64,000 bases of DNA from the NCBI RefSeq assembly GCF_027531905.1, contig NZ_JAPZSU010000003.1, positions 22,195-86,194 of the forward strand, read 5' to 3'. Positions 29,957-41,949 of this stretch are shown here, in pieces. Source of the stretch: Flavobacterium sp. (GTDB lineage: Bacteria; Bacteroidota; Bacteroidia; Flavobacteriales; Flavobacteriaceae). A model generated the notes under the pieces. That model saw only the letters and a program-made list of their open reading frames with translations. It ran no database searches and was not told the origin of the DNA. Numbering within the stretch: position 1 is the stretch's first letter; every line of letters starts with the position of its first letter. The translations under genes and the position numbers were made by a program.

Positions 29957-32900
29957 ATGAAAAATATATGCTATCTACTTTTATTGCTGTCAAGTACACT
30001 ATTTGCTCAAGAGTATGATAAAGACTGGCAAAAAGTACTTCAATTTGAAAATCAAGGAAAATTAAAATCCGCAAATGCTATTGTAACCAAAATACACAAA
30101 AAAGCCATTTCTAAAAAAAATGAAGTACAAATCATTAAATGTTTTTTTTACGAATCAAAATATTTGCAAGTAGTAGACGAAAATGCACAAACTAAAATCA
30201 TTCTCAATTTAAAGAAAGAAATCAATCAGGCTTCTATACCATCTAAAGCTATTTTGAATTGGATTTATGGAAAATGTTTGAGCGATTACAGAGAAGAGTA
30301 CGAAAATATTGCAGTCACAGCGACAGATACCTCTGAAATCGCAGATGAAAATAGTGAAGTAACCATTGACAGTTCAACAGTTACTGGATTTAAAACTCCA
30401 GAGAACATTGTCAAAATATTTGAAAGAACTTTAGAAAACGAAGCTATTTTAAAAACCACACCTTTAACCAATTATGAAGCTATTTTTGATTTTCTTACTT
30501 TAGAAAAATTCAAAAAAGAAAATCTATTTGATTATTTACTAAAAGAAAACATTGCCTTTTATAAATCAAAAATAGATGAATGGCAGTTTCAACCCAAAGA
30601 ATATGAAGCTCAAAAAAACACTCTTTTGGGTAATACTGATGTCTTTTTAAAATTAAATCTCGATTTAATTAAAGATGAAAACCTAAAAAAAATACTTTCT
30701 TTATATCAAAAACTGGAAACTGACACAACTGTTTTAGAAAACAAATTAGAACGAATTTTGTTTTGTTCACAATTCCTCATAAAATCAGAGGAAGATTTAT
30801 TAAATGCCCTAATTAAGTTGGAAAAAGAAACAAATGAAACAATTCAACTGCAAAAAATTCAATTAGAAAAAGCAACTGTTTACGCTGAATTAGCTTCCAA
30901 AGAACTTCATCCTGATTACAACAGCAAAGCGATTTCTGAATTAGAACGTGTTTTGACAACAAACAATAATTCGAACACCTACAAACTGGCAATTCAAAAA
31001 AAAGACGAACTGCTTTCAAAAACCATTCAGGTTCAACTTCAAAAATACATTTATAATAAAGAAAACGCTAGAGCTTTTATTCGATATAAAAACACAAACA
31101 ATTTAACGATTTCTATTTTTAAAATAAATAACAACAAAATTGCCGAGTTCTACACTATTTCCCAAAATCAAGACAGTTTGGCTACCCAAATTGTAACTAA
31201 TAAAAAACCATCAATAACAAAAAAATACGACCTCGTTGACAAAAAAGATTATTTTGAATACACTACCGAAATCCTTTTACCACAACTTGAAACAGGCAGT
31301 TATTTGGTTTATTTCGAAAGTGACACCAACTCAAAAGACAAAAAAGGTTATGGCTACGAAACCATCACAGTATCGAATATTTCTGTCTTGGCAAATTCAA
31401 AAGAAAATACAGAATACTTCACGGTGCTTGATAGAAAAACGGGTAAACCATTGGAGGATGTTACAATAAAACTACTAAATCAAACCCTAAAAACAGATAA
31501 AAAGGGAATCGCTTTTTACACAAAAGAAATAAACAATGACGGTTATGAGTCGATAACATTCTCAACCAAAAATGACACGCTGTTCCTCCAAAAAGGATAT
31601 TTACATAACAGGAGTGTTTATAAACAAAACATAGCTATTAAATCTATAGGGAAAGTTGAATTTTACCTAGATCGAGCCATTTATCGTCCAGGTCAAACTG
31701 TATATTACAAAGGAATTGCTATCCAAAAAAAGAAAAACAAATCAAGTATAATTCCTCATACTACATTTAAAATTACAATTCAAGACCCTAACTATTCAGA
31801 TTTCAAACAATTTAATATCATCACTAATGAATTTGGTTCGTTCTCTGGCGAGTTTGTTTTACCCAAGACAGGCTTAACAGGGAATTTTAGAATTATAGCA
31901 AATGAACCCGATGATTACGATAAGGATGTTTCTAATAATAAAATAAAAGACGAACATCCGTTTTGGGATAACGTAGATTTTAAAAATTCAGAACTATATT
32001 TTAGAGTAGAAGAATACAAGCGTCCAAAGTTTGAAGTTACGTTTGAACCTAAAAAACAAAGTTTACAAGTGAATCACTCGGTTAGCGTAAAAGGAACCGC
32101 CAAAGCATTTGCAGGAAGCACTATTTCGGATGCTAAAGTTACATACACAATTACACGTTTCACGACTTCATTTCAAAATTATTACAATAATGAATCAGAA
32201 GAAACTTTAGTAAGTAGTGAAACCAAAACAGATGCCTCCGGAAAATTTTCGATTGATTTCATTGCCCAACCGTCTAAAAATGCGAGTAAGGAACAGCTTC
32301 CTGTTTTCAATTATCGAATAGACGCAAGCGTTACGGATAGCAATGGAGAGACGCATACTGCACAAACAATACTAAAAGTAGGCTATCATGATTTGATACT
32401 GAATGCTTCTATTCCAAATAGTATTGAGACAAAAAACAAAAACGAAATCACCTTGAGCAGCACTAACTTAAATGGAGAATTTAAAGCCGCAAAAGGAGAA
32501 ATCAAATTGTATTTTGTAAGTCCATTTTCTAAAAAATTCAAAGATAGAATTTTTCCAATGCCAGAAATAAGCGCTATCACTGATGTTGATTTCGAACGAT
32601 TATTTCCTTATGAAACAAATGAAAGACCAATAGCAAAACCTACAGAAATAGTAGTTTTCTCCAAAAAAATTGATACGGAAAAAGATAAAAATTTGGATTT
32701 AGATTTCATTTCTGATTATCAATCTGGAAATTATAAAGTAGTGTTTTCTGCAAAAGACAGTTTTGAAAATCCTATCGAAACTGTTTCTAATTTTTCAATC
32801 ATTCAAAATAAAAACATATACAGCCCGAATAAATTATTCACCGTTGAGCAAATCAATAAAGACCCTAAGAAAGATGGTTTCGTAACCGTTCAGATCCGCT

Positions 32901-35900
32901 CAACATTAGACACGTTGCATATTCATACTACTGCCAATTATAAAAACAGTACTTTTTATGAAAAAAATATTGATTTGGAAAACCATCAAGCTACAATTAC
33001 AATTCCGCTTCAAAAAGAATTCGAGAATTCTCTAAACATTGGTTTTGAAAGTATCTTCGAAAACCAAACTTTCAATGACCAATTAGAAGTACTATTGAAA
33101 TCCGATGAACCCAAGATAGATTTTTCTGTAGAAAGCTTTAGAAACAAAATTCAACCTGGAAGTACCTAAAATTGGTCCTTCAAATTGAATGCCACCAATA
33201 CCAAATCGGAAGCGGAAATTTTGGTTTCAATGTATGACAGTTCTTTAGACCAGTTTACAAAAACGGCATGGGGAGCATTGAACATTTATGAATATTATAC
33301 CAATAGGGTGTTTTTCAGGACAGGTTTAGGATTTGATAAAACGTATATCTATCTTGAGAATTTAAATGTAGAATCGAATCCATTAGAACTTCAAAATGAA
33401 GCAACACTCCTAAAATGGTTTGGCTTTGATATTAATAATACAACTTATGGAGATGTGATGTCTATTGTTGATATAAAAGACAAAAAAATTGGAAGTGAAA
33501 CAATTAAAGGAGACCCAGATGCAGTAATAGCAGTAGAAGAAACAACTGTAATGGCGATGAGCCTTTCTCCTGCTCCTAAAGTGGATCAAGTTAAGTTTAT
33601 AAAACCAGTAGTAGCAAAAGCAGAGGATATTCGAATTAGAGGAGGAGCTTCATTAACAGGCAATCAAGGTACGCCACTAATTTTCATCGATGGAGAAAAT
33701 GCTTCTGAAGAAATGCTTAAAAATATAAATCCATCAGACATTATTTCCCTTGATGTTTTAAAGGATGCAAAAGCCACGACACTATACGGCAGTAAGGGCA
33801 AAAATGGTGTTATTATCGTAATAACCAAAAAATCATTAGAAGCCTTAACACAAGTAAAAGCTAGAAAAAATCTATCAGAGACCGCGTTCTTTTTTCCTAA
33901 TCTAAGAACCGATGCCCAAGGCAAAGTGAGTTTCAATTTTACTTCCCCAGAAGCCTTGACCGCTTGGAAACTTCGTCTATTGGCGCACAACAAAGAAGCC
34001 GTTTCAGGTTATTTAGAAAAAAGTGTGATTACACAAAAAGAACTGATGGTTATACCCAATTTCCCTCGCTTCTTTAGAGAAAAAGATTCGATTGTCATTA
34101 CTGCAAAAGTGAGCAATATGACTAATGAAACCAAAAACGGCATGGCCCTTTTACAGCTTTTTGATGCCGCAACTATGCAATCTATTGATGCGAAAACAGC
34201 AAACACAAAAACGGTTAAAAGTTTCAAGATTGCTGCTTTTGGCAACAGCATTGTGAGTTGGAAAATCTATATTCCTGAAGGGATGCAAGGTATTCAATAT
34301 AAAATCTTGGCAAAAGCTGGTAATTTCTCAGACGGAGAAGAAAATATCCTACCCGTTTTGACAAATAATAGGCTAGTAACCGAAAGTATCCCAATTTGGG
34401 TACGAGAAAATTCAAAAAAAGAATACACTTTTGAAAACCTAAAAAATAATACTTCGACTACTTTACGAAACCATCAATTTGTTTTGGAATATACCTCAAA
34501 CCCTACTTGGCTAGCCATTCAATCCTTGCCGTATTTGATGGAATATGAACACGAATGTGCCGAACAAACTTTTGCGCGTTTTTATGCTAATGCCTTGGCT
34601 TCAGCAATCATTTCGAGTAACCCAAAAATCGCTACTCTTTTTGAAACTTGGAGAAAAAACGGAAAGTTAAATTCAAAACTCGAAGAAAACGAAGAACTCA
34701 AAACGATGATTTTGGCCGAAACACCTTGGTTGAATGATGCCCAAAACGAAGAAGAAAAAAAGAAGCATCTCGCCTTGCTTTTCGATTTAGAAAAAATGAA
34801 GCTCTCGCAAGAAACGACATTCAATAAACTAAAACAAAAACAGCACGCTTCAGGAGGATTTGCTTGGTTTGACGGTGGCAATGAAAGCGAATACATTACC
34901 CGACATATTTTGGCTGGCTTAGGACATTTATCGAAATTGACCAAAGAAAAGAACAACCCAGATAAAATAAATCAAATTGCTACAACTGCTATTCCTTTCT
35001 TGGATCGAAAATTTTTAGAGCAACACAATAGTAGAACGCAACACTTAAAAACAACCGACAAATTGATATGGCTAAATCCGTATTCTGATTTGCATTATTT
35101 ATATACCAGAAGTTTTTATTTAGAACAATTCCCCCTTTCAGATACTTTAACAAAAACCACAAAAAGGTATCTTGAAACTGCCAAAACAGATTGGTTGGAT
35201 TATTCTTTATATGAAAAAGGAGTAGCTGCCTTGGCTTTACACCGATTTGGAGAAAAAGAATCCGCTAAAAAAATTCTAGAAAGTCTAAAAGAAACCGCCG
35301 CCAATAATGAAGATTGGGGAATGTATTGGATTGCCAACAAAGCAGGCTGGTATTGGTATCAAGCTCCTATAGAAACACAAGCACTTTTGATTGAAGCCTT
35401 CGCCGAAGTTTTAAACGATACAAAATCGGTGGATGCTATGAAAGTTTGGCTACTCAAAAACAAACAAACCAAAAACTGGCCCACTACAAAATCCACCACC
35501 GAAGCTATTTATGCCTTGTTACTACAAGGAAACGATTGGTTAAGTGTTAAAGACAATACCATCTTAAAAATTGGAGAGGAAAAAATCCTAACCAAAAAAT
35601 TATCCGAAAACGAAAAAGAAGCCGAAACTGGCTATATCAAACTCAATTGGAAAGCCGATGAAATCAAGAAAGAAATGGCCAACATTACTATACAAAACAA
35701 ATCGAAAGTTCCTGGATTTGGAGGCGTGTATTGGCAATATTTTGAAGACTTAGACAAAATTAAAACCAATTCGGGAACCGTTTTATCTATAGCTAAAGAA
35801 TTGTATCTGAAGAAAAACACCCTTTCAGGAGAAGAACTACAAAAAATCACCACTAAAAATAGTTTGAAAATTGGCGATTTAGTAACCATCCGATTAATCA

Positions 35901-36202
35901 TTTCTTCAAAAGAAGATATGGAATTTGTTCACTTAAAAGATATGCGCGCTGCTTGTTTTGAGCCAGTAAATGTTCTTTCGGAATACCAATACAAAGGCGG
36001 ACTAGGTTTTTATATGAGTACAAAAGACGCTGCCACACACTTCTTTTTTGATAAAATAAACAAAGGAACTTATGTACTAGAATACGATATTCGAGTAAAC
36101 AATCAAGGTGACTTCTCTAACGGAATCACCACTATTGAGAGCATGTATGCGCCAGAATTCAACAATCACACCAAAGGAATTCGAATCAATACAAAAGAGT
36201 AA
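29957..36202 (+). pseudogene. Alpha-2-macroglobulin family protein with carboxypeptidase-like and TonB-plug-like segments, split by one in-frame TAA (33167-33169)
   Basis: ORFs 29957-33169 and 33185-36202 are in the same frame; reading through gives ...NKIQPGST*NWSFKLNATNTKSEAEILVSMYDSSL...; MG2-like AIYRPGQTVYYKGI in part 1; CAEQ thioester motif at 34556-34567 in part 2. Confidence 0.8.
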
Positions 36203-36221
36203 TAAAGCTACTTCTTAATTA

Positions 36222-36250
36222 GAAAGGTCTCAAAATGAGGCCTTTTTTTT
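36222..36250 (+). terminator. Intrinsic terminator
   Basis: GAAAGGTCTCAAAATGAGGCCTTTTTTTT. Confidence 0.75.
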
Positions 36251-36404
36251 TATATATAAATAATACTAAAATCACATTCCCCTAACACTACTACCTTATT
36301 TTCGTAAAAACTTTATATGAAATTGAAACTTACAAAACCTAGTGCACAAAATTCTACCACCAAGAAGCAATTGATATGTGAGTCCAAAAGAAAAAAAATC
36401 ACAT

Positions 36405-37220
36405 ATGAAAAGTAAACGAAAAATTCCTTTAGTCGTTATAAGTGATGTGCATTTGGGCACGTATGGCTGCCAAGCCAAAGAATTACTACAATACCTCAAA
36501 TCCATTCAGCCGCAAATCTTAATTCTTAATGGCGATATTATCGATATGTGGAATTTTAGCAAAAGTTACTTTCCTGTTGCCCACATGAATGTTTTGAGAC
36601 AAGTCATAAAACTCTCCAATTTAGGCACAAGAGTCATCTACATTACAGGAAATCACGATGAAGCCCTTCGTAAATATTCAGATTTTGTTTTAGGGAATTT
36701 TGAGTTGGTCGACAAATTGATTTTAGAAATCGATGGTAAAAAAACGTGGTTCTTTCACGGCGATGTTTTTGATTCTTCCACCAGAGGCTATGCCAAAATC
36801 CTTGCTAAATTAGGAGGCAAAGGCTATGATTTACTGATTTTAATCAACAGTTGTATCAATTGGTTTCGCGAATTGTTCGGCAAAGAAAAAAGAAGCTACT
36901 CCAAAACCATCAAAGACAGTGTAAAAAAAGCGGTCGCATTTATCAGCAATTTCGAAACTACAGCGGCCGAAATCGCCATAGAAAAAGGCTACAGTTATGT
37001 GGTTTGCGGGCATATCCATAAACCTCAAATAAAAACCATCGAAAACGAACACGGAAAAGTCACTTATCTCAATAGTGGTGATTGGGTCGAAAATCTAACG
37101 GCTTTAGAATACAAAAAAGGAAAATGGAGCATCTACCAATACCTTAAAGAACATTACAAAGATGCCGACACTTCCGAAGAAAAAACAAAGAACGACATCG
37201 TGGTCAAAATCCTATCCTAG
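36405..37220 (+). CDS. UDP-2,3-diacylglucosamine diphosphatase-like metallophosphoesterase
   Basis: VVISDVHLGTYGCQAKELLQYL...LNGDIIDMWNF...ITGNHDEALRK...VVCGHIHKPQ; start trimmed from 36378. Confidence 0.85.
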   Translation: MKSKRKIPLVVISDVHLGTYGCQAKELLQYLKSIQPQILILNGDIIDMWNFSKSYFPVAHMNVLRQVIKLSNLGTRVIYITGNHDEALRKYSDFVLGNFELVDKLILEIDGKKTWFFHGDVFDSSTRGYAKILAKLGGKGYDLLILINSCINWFRELFGKEKRSYSKTIKDSVKKAVAFISNFETTAAEIAIEKGYSYVVCGHIHKPQIKTIENEHGKVTYLNSGDWVENLTALEYKKGKWSIYQYLKEHYKDADTSEEKTKNDIVVKILS

Positions 37221-37339
37221 TGAAATAGAGTTAAAAAAACAGAATCAAGACCAAATACTTATCGTAAAGTTTTTTGTTGAAGTAATACAAAGTGTTAGAT
37301 AGTCTTCTTAAATCTATTTTCAATCTTTCAATCTTAAGC

Positions 37340-38371
37340 ATGAAAATATTCTACGCCATTCAAGCCACAGGAAACGGACACATTAGCCGAGCCATTCAGC
37401 TCTATCCTTATCTACAAAAATATGGTGAAGTAGATTTCCTTTTAAGTGGCACTTATGCTTCCTTAAATCCAAGCATTCCGATTAAATACCGAAGCAACGG
37501 TTTGAGTCTTCATTACAGTCAATGTGGAGGATTAGACTATTGGAATATTGCCAAAAAAGTAAAGCCCAACCAAATCTACAACGACGCTCGCTCGCTACCA
37601 TTAGACCAATACGATGTCATTATCAATGATTTTGATTCCATTACTGCATTGGCCTGCAAACTACAAAAAAAACATTCCGTATCCTTCGGGCATCAAGCCA
37701 GTTTCAGGTCCAAAAAAACCCCTCGACCCGAAAGAAAAGATGCCTTTGGTGAATTAATTTTCAAACATTATGCACCCGCTCCACAAAATATTGGATTGCA
37801 TTTTGAGCGTTACGATGACTTCATTTTACCTCCCATTATCAAGGACGAAATTTTAAACGCAGACCCAAAAAATGGAGGACATATCACCGTTTATCTTCCC
37901 TCTTTTCAAAAAGAGTGTTTAGAAAAAGCTTTCCATAAATTACCCAACGAGCACTTTCACTGGTTTTTGAGCGATGTCAAAACAAAGCATAAAGCAAAAA
38001 ATATCACCTATTACCCTGTAGACCAAACCTTTTTCAACAAAAGTCTAATCAAATGCTGGGGCATCATTACGGGTGGCGGATTTGAAACGCCTTCAGAAGC
38101 TTTATACCTACGCAAAAAAATCCTTTCCATTCCCATCCGAAAACATTACGAACAAGAATGCAATGCCGCCGCTCTAAAAAAAATGGGCATTCCTGTCATT
38201 TACGAAGTCGGCCCAGATTTCGATTTGATTATAGAAAATTGGCTCTCACTGCCTATGAATTACCCTAGAATCGAAGTCAATGTCATTCCACACACTTTAG
38301 ATTTCCTATTTGACACCTATCACCAAAAACAAAACCGCCTTGAAATGAATCAAGACGGTCTTATCTATTAA
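37340..38371 (+). CDS. Glycosyltransferase-family protein
   Basis: MKIFYAIQATGNGHISRAIQLYPYL...GIITGGGFETPSEALYLRKKILSIP; start trimmed from 37292. Confidence 0.8.
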   Translation: MKIFYAIQATGNGHISRAIQLYPYLQKYGEVDFLLSGTYASLNPSIPIKYRSNGLSLHYSQCGGLDYWNIAKKVKPNQIYNDARSLPLDQYDVIINDFDSITALACKLQKKHSVSFGHQASFRSKKTPRPERKDAFGELIFKHYAPAPQNIGLHFERYDDFILPPIIKDEILNADPKNGGHITVYLPSFQKECLEKAFHKLPNEHFHWFLSDVKTKHKAKNITYYPVDQTFFNKSLIKCWGIITGGGFETPSEALYLRKKILSIPIRKHYEQECNAAALKKMGIPVIYEVGPDFDLIIENWLSLPMNYPRIEVNVIPHTLDFLFDTYHQKQNRLEMNQDGLIY

Positions 38372-38375
38372 AGTT

Positions 38376-38512
38376 TTTAGGAGCAGAAAAAATAGGCACT
38401 CTGGTTGTCATCGTCCCGCTATCCGTTACACCCGAGCGAAGCGAACTGTCGAAGTAATCTCTAGACTCGTTTGGTCACGAGTCTAGAGGATTTTCACTGC
38501 TATCGGGGCTAG
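38376..38512 (-). ncRNA. Structured intergenic element, copy C (variant)
   Basis: Minus strand TAGCCCCGATAGCAGTGAAAATCC...GTAACGGATAGCGGGACG...CTGCTCCTAAAA with internal CTCTAGACTCG/CGAGTCTAGAG stem. Confidence 0.5.
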
Positions 38513-38554
38513 AGAGCCACAACATTCTTTCTTGCCTTCAATTTTATTTTTAAA

Positions 38555-40699
38555 CTATTTTACGATAGTCATTTCATCAATAATATTTTGAGCTCCAGCA
38601 TATTTGTCAATAATCCAAAGCACAAAACGAATATCTAAATTGATGGTTCTTTGTAATTTTTTATCAAAAATAACATCACCTGCCATCGCTTCAATGTTAC
38701 CATCAAAAGCAACACCAATTAACTCTCCTTTTCCGTTCAATACTGGCGAACCTGAGTTTCCACCAGTAATATCATTATCTGTCAAGAAGTTTACTGGCAT
38801 ATATCCTGCTTTATCCGCATACTGACCAAAATCATTGGCTTTATTCAACTCTAATAAACGAGAAGGCAAATCAAACTCAGCGTCACCCGCTTTGTATTTG
38901 TTTACCATTCCTGTCATAGTGGTGTAATTGTTAATTTTGGCGTCGTTACGTTTGTCAGCAGGCAAAGCACGAACTTTTCCGTAAGTCAAACGCAAAGTAG
39001 AATTCGCATCTGGATACTGAATCGTATTCAATTTTGATTCTCTCAAACCTTCCACCAATTTGCGGAAAGCGATAGCAAAATCATCATCAGCTTTGGCTTG
39101 TTCTGGCGATTTCGCTCTGATTTTAGTCACCAAATCATTAGAAATAACATACAAAGGGTCGTTAGTAATAGTTTCAACTTTAGGCTCTTTCAAAAACGCA
39201 AGCACTGCATCTTTCGAGGTAAAAATACTAGAAGTTACCGCCTTGTGTACATCATTGGTAAAATCACCATTATTCGCCGCTTTCATTTCAGCCACTTTTG
39301 GTGCCAAACCATATTCAGCAGCTTTTGCAGCATACAAATTCAATTGTGCGGTCAAAACTTCTTTTTCAAGAGGTGCGTACAAACTTCCGTAAGCGCCATC
39401 AATCGCAGCGGTAAGTTTTGGCAACATTTCAGTTCTCTTTGCTTCGTTTTCTTTAGCATAAGCGATTAAACCATTTCCTAAACTAGCTGGCAAAGCACCG
39501 TAAGCAGCAGTACGTAACAATTGTGTCAAGTAATTATCGTGACGCGCTTTCAAGTTGGTTTGAGCGTAATAATTATTGATAGTTGTAATTACATCACCAT
39601 ATTTGGCTTTATTTTCAGCTTTGTTAGCCCAAGCGTTAAATTTAGCTTCTTCTTTTGTTTTGGTTTGAGCCGTTTTAGCTTTAGTCAAAGCATCAATCAT
39701 TCCTTGACGGTTTTTCCAATAGTTAGCTGTAGAAGCATATTTAGAAGCATATTGTAAGTTTACAGTAGCATCTTTAGTCATAAACTTTTTCATATTGTCC
39801 ATTCCTGTTTTGGCACCTTCTACCCAAGCAGGATAAGCATACTTCACGTTTTGCTCAATTCCATTAGCTGGCATCCATCTGTTGGTACGACCAGGATACC
39901 CTAAAATCATAGCATAATCATTCTCTTGCACACCTTTTAAGCTTATTGGCAAGTAATGTTTTGGTTGCAATGGCACATTCTCTGGAGAATATTCTGCTGG
40001 ATTTCCGTCTTTGTCAGCATACACTCTAAACATAGAAAAATCGGCTGTGTGACGTGGCCATTCCCAGTTGTCTGTGTCTCCACCAAATTTTCCTAAACTC
40101 TCTGTTGGAGTTCCTACCAAACGAACGTCTTTGTAATCTTGGTACACAAAATAGTAGTACTCATTTCCTTGAAAAAACGGACGAACAGAAACAGTATATT
40201 TTCCGCCTTCATTGTTTTCTTTTTCAATCAAAGCAATCTCTTGTTGAATCGCTTTGTTGCGCTCAGCTTCTGTCATTTTATCATTTACTTTAGACAAAAT
40301 ACGTTTAGAAACATCATCCATACGCACAAAGAAACGAACGAACAACGACTTTGGTTTTAGCTCTTGACTTTTGTCTTTTGCCCAAAAACCATTTTTCAAA
40401 TAGTTATTTTGTTCTGATGACAATTCTGCAATCGCGTCATAGCCACAGTGGTGATTGGTTAAAACCAGTCCTTGTTTTGAAACAATTTCGGCAGTACATC
40501 CGCCATTGAATTGTACAATCGCATCTTTCAAACTGTGGTGATTGATACTGTAAATTTCTTCGGCTGTTAATTGCAAGCCCATTTTTTCCATATCTCTATG
40601 GTTTAATCTTTCGATAAACATCAAGAACCACATTCCTTCGTCTGCTTTTACAGGAAAAGCCATCAGGCATAAGGTCAAGAATAAGACAATCTTTTTCAT
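38555..40699 (-). CDS. S46 family dipeptidyl-peptidase (DPP7/DPP11 type)
   Basis: NHHCGYDAI catalytic His region; ITGGNSGSPVLNGKGELIGVAFDGN catalytic Ser region. Confidence 0.93.
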   Translation of the reverse strand: MKKIVLFLTLCLMAFPVKADEGMWFLMFIERLNHRDMEKMGLQLTAEEIYSINHHSLKDAIVQFNGGCTAEIVSKQGLVLTNHHCGYDAIAELSSEQNNYLKNGFWAKDKSQELKPKSLFVRFFVRMDDVSKRILSKVNDKMTEAERNKAIQQEIALIEKENNEGGKYTVSVRPFFQGNEYYYFVYQDYKDVRLVGTPTESLGKFGGDTDNWEWPRHTADFSMFRVYADKDGNPAEYSPENVPLQPKHYLPISLKGVQENDYAMILGYPGRTNRWMPANGIEQNVKYAYPAWVEGAKTGMDNMKKFMTKDATVNLQYASKYASTANYWKNRQGMIDALTKAKTAQTKTKEEAKFNAWANKAENKAKYGDVITTINNYYAQTNLKARHDNYLTQLLRTAAYGALPASLGNGLIAYAKENEAKRTEMLPKLTAAIDGAYGSLYAPLEKEVLTAQLNLYAAKAAEYGLAPKVAEMKAANNGDFTNDVHKAVTSSIFTSKDAVLAFLKEPKVETITNDPLYVISNDLVTKIRAKSPEQAKADDDFAIAFRKLVEGLRESKLNTIQYPDANSTLRLTYGKVRALPADKRNDAKINNYTTMTGMVNKYKAGDAEFDLPSRLLELNKANDFGQYADKAGYMPVNFLTDNDITGGNSGSPVLNGKGELIGVAFDGNIEAMAGDVIFDKKLQRTINLDIRFVLWIIDKYAGAQNIIDEMTIVK

Positions 40700-40825
40700 A
40701 TAGGTAAATATTTATTTTAGCATTGCGAATATAAGTCATTTTCGCATTTTAAACGACTATTCGTATTCAAAATCACATTTTACATTCTCTTTCTTAACTT
40801 AATTTTATGAATTTTATAAAACAAA

Positions 40826-40856
40826 AAAAGGTGCTCTTTTTCAAGAACACCTTTTA
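40826..40856. terminator. Intrinsic terminator
   Basis: AAAAGGTGCTCTTTTTCAAGAACACCTTTT. Confidence 0.7.
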
Positions 40857-40874
40857 TATTTGATTGAAAAGAAA

Positions 40875-41876
40875 TTATTCGTTCAACATTTTCCATAATT
40901 TATCTTTCAATTCGGTCAAACCTTGCTGGGCAACCGATGAAATAAACATATAAGGAACGTCTTTGAACTTAACATCTAATTCGGCTTTTAGTTCTGCTTT
41001 TAATTCGTCATCGAGCATATCAATTTTTGAAATGACCAACAAACGTTCTTTGTCTAGCATCTCTGGATTGTATTTGGTCAATTCGTTAACCAAAATATCG
41101 TATTCCGCTTTGATATCTGGCGTATCTACTGGAACCAAGAACAACAGCGTAGAATTTCTTTCGATGTGACGTAAGAAATAATGTCCTAACCCTTTTCCTT
41201 CGGCTGCACCTTCAATAATACCAGGAATATCAGCAATTACAAACGACTGATAATCACGATACGCAACAATTCCTAAATTAGGTTTCAAAGTCGTAAATGG
41301 ATAGTCGGCAATTTTAGGTTTTGCAGAAGTCAACACCGATAGCAAAGTCGATTTTCCTGCATTTGGGAAACCTACTAAACCAACATCAGCCAAAACTTTC
41401 AGCTCTAGAATCACATCCATTTCAACACCAGGCAAACCAGGTTGCGCATACCTTGGTGTTTGATTAGTCGAACTACGGAAATGCCAATTACCTAATCCAC
41501 CTTTTCCACCGCGGCATAAAACTTGTTTTTCTCCGTCTTCTGTGATTTCAAATAATGTTTCGCCTGTTTCTTTGTCTTTTACAACAGTTCCTAATGGCAC
41601 CTCGATGAATTTATCTTCTCCATCAGCACCCGTACTTCTATCGCCACCACCATCTCCTCCGTGACCCGCTTTGATGTGACGGGCAAATTTTAGATGAAAC
41701 AAAGTCCAAAGCCCTTTATTACCTACTAGATAAATATGTCCTCCTCGACCTCCATCACCACCATCTGGGCCACCATATTGTATAAATTTCTCTCTGTGCA
41801 AATGCGTAGACCCTTTTCCACCTTTACCAGATGAAACAAATATTTTTACATAATCTACAAAATTTCCTTCTGTCAT
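40875..41876 (-). CDS. obgE: GTPase ObgE/CgtA
   Basis: [56 protein letters not shown]. Confidence 0.96.
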   Translation of the reverse strand: MTEGNFVDYVKIFVSSGKGGKGSTHLHREKFIQYGGPDGGDGGRGGHIYLVGNKGLWTLFHLKFARHIKAGHGGDGGGDRSTGADGEDKFIEVPLGTVVKDKETGETLFEITEDGEKQVLCRGGKGGLGNWHFRSSTNQTPRYAQPGLPGVEMDVILELKVLADVGLVGFPNAGKSTLLSVLTSAKPKIADYPFTTLKPNLGIVAYRDYQSFVIADIPGIIEGAAEGKGLGHYFLRHIERNSTLLFLVPVDTPDIKAEYDILVNELTKYNPEMLDKERLLVISKIDMLDDELKAELKAELDVKFKDVPYMFISSVAQQGLTELKDKLWKMLNE

Positions 41877-41878
41877 TT

Positions 41879-41948
41879 TTTTAGGTTTTAGGTCTTGGGT
41901 TTCGGGTATTGGGTAAAACTAAAACCCAAAACCCAAAACCCAAAACCA
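41879..41948. repeat. Opposed degenerate 7-bp arrays in the obgE 5' region
   Basis: TTTTAGG TTTTAGG TCTTGGG TTTCGGG TATTGGG, then AAAACCC x3 AAAACCA. Confidence 0.85.
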
Positions 41949-41949
41949 T

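Noticed and set aside
33185-36202. Second alpha-2-macroglobulin half as an independent gene
   Set aside because: It starts at TTG inside a continuous frame with no signal peptide or promoter box; a nonsense split is simpler
39060-39757. Plus-strand ORFs opposite the S46 peptidase
   Set aside because: Antisense to a complete, clearly identified gene
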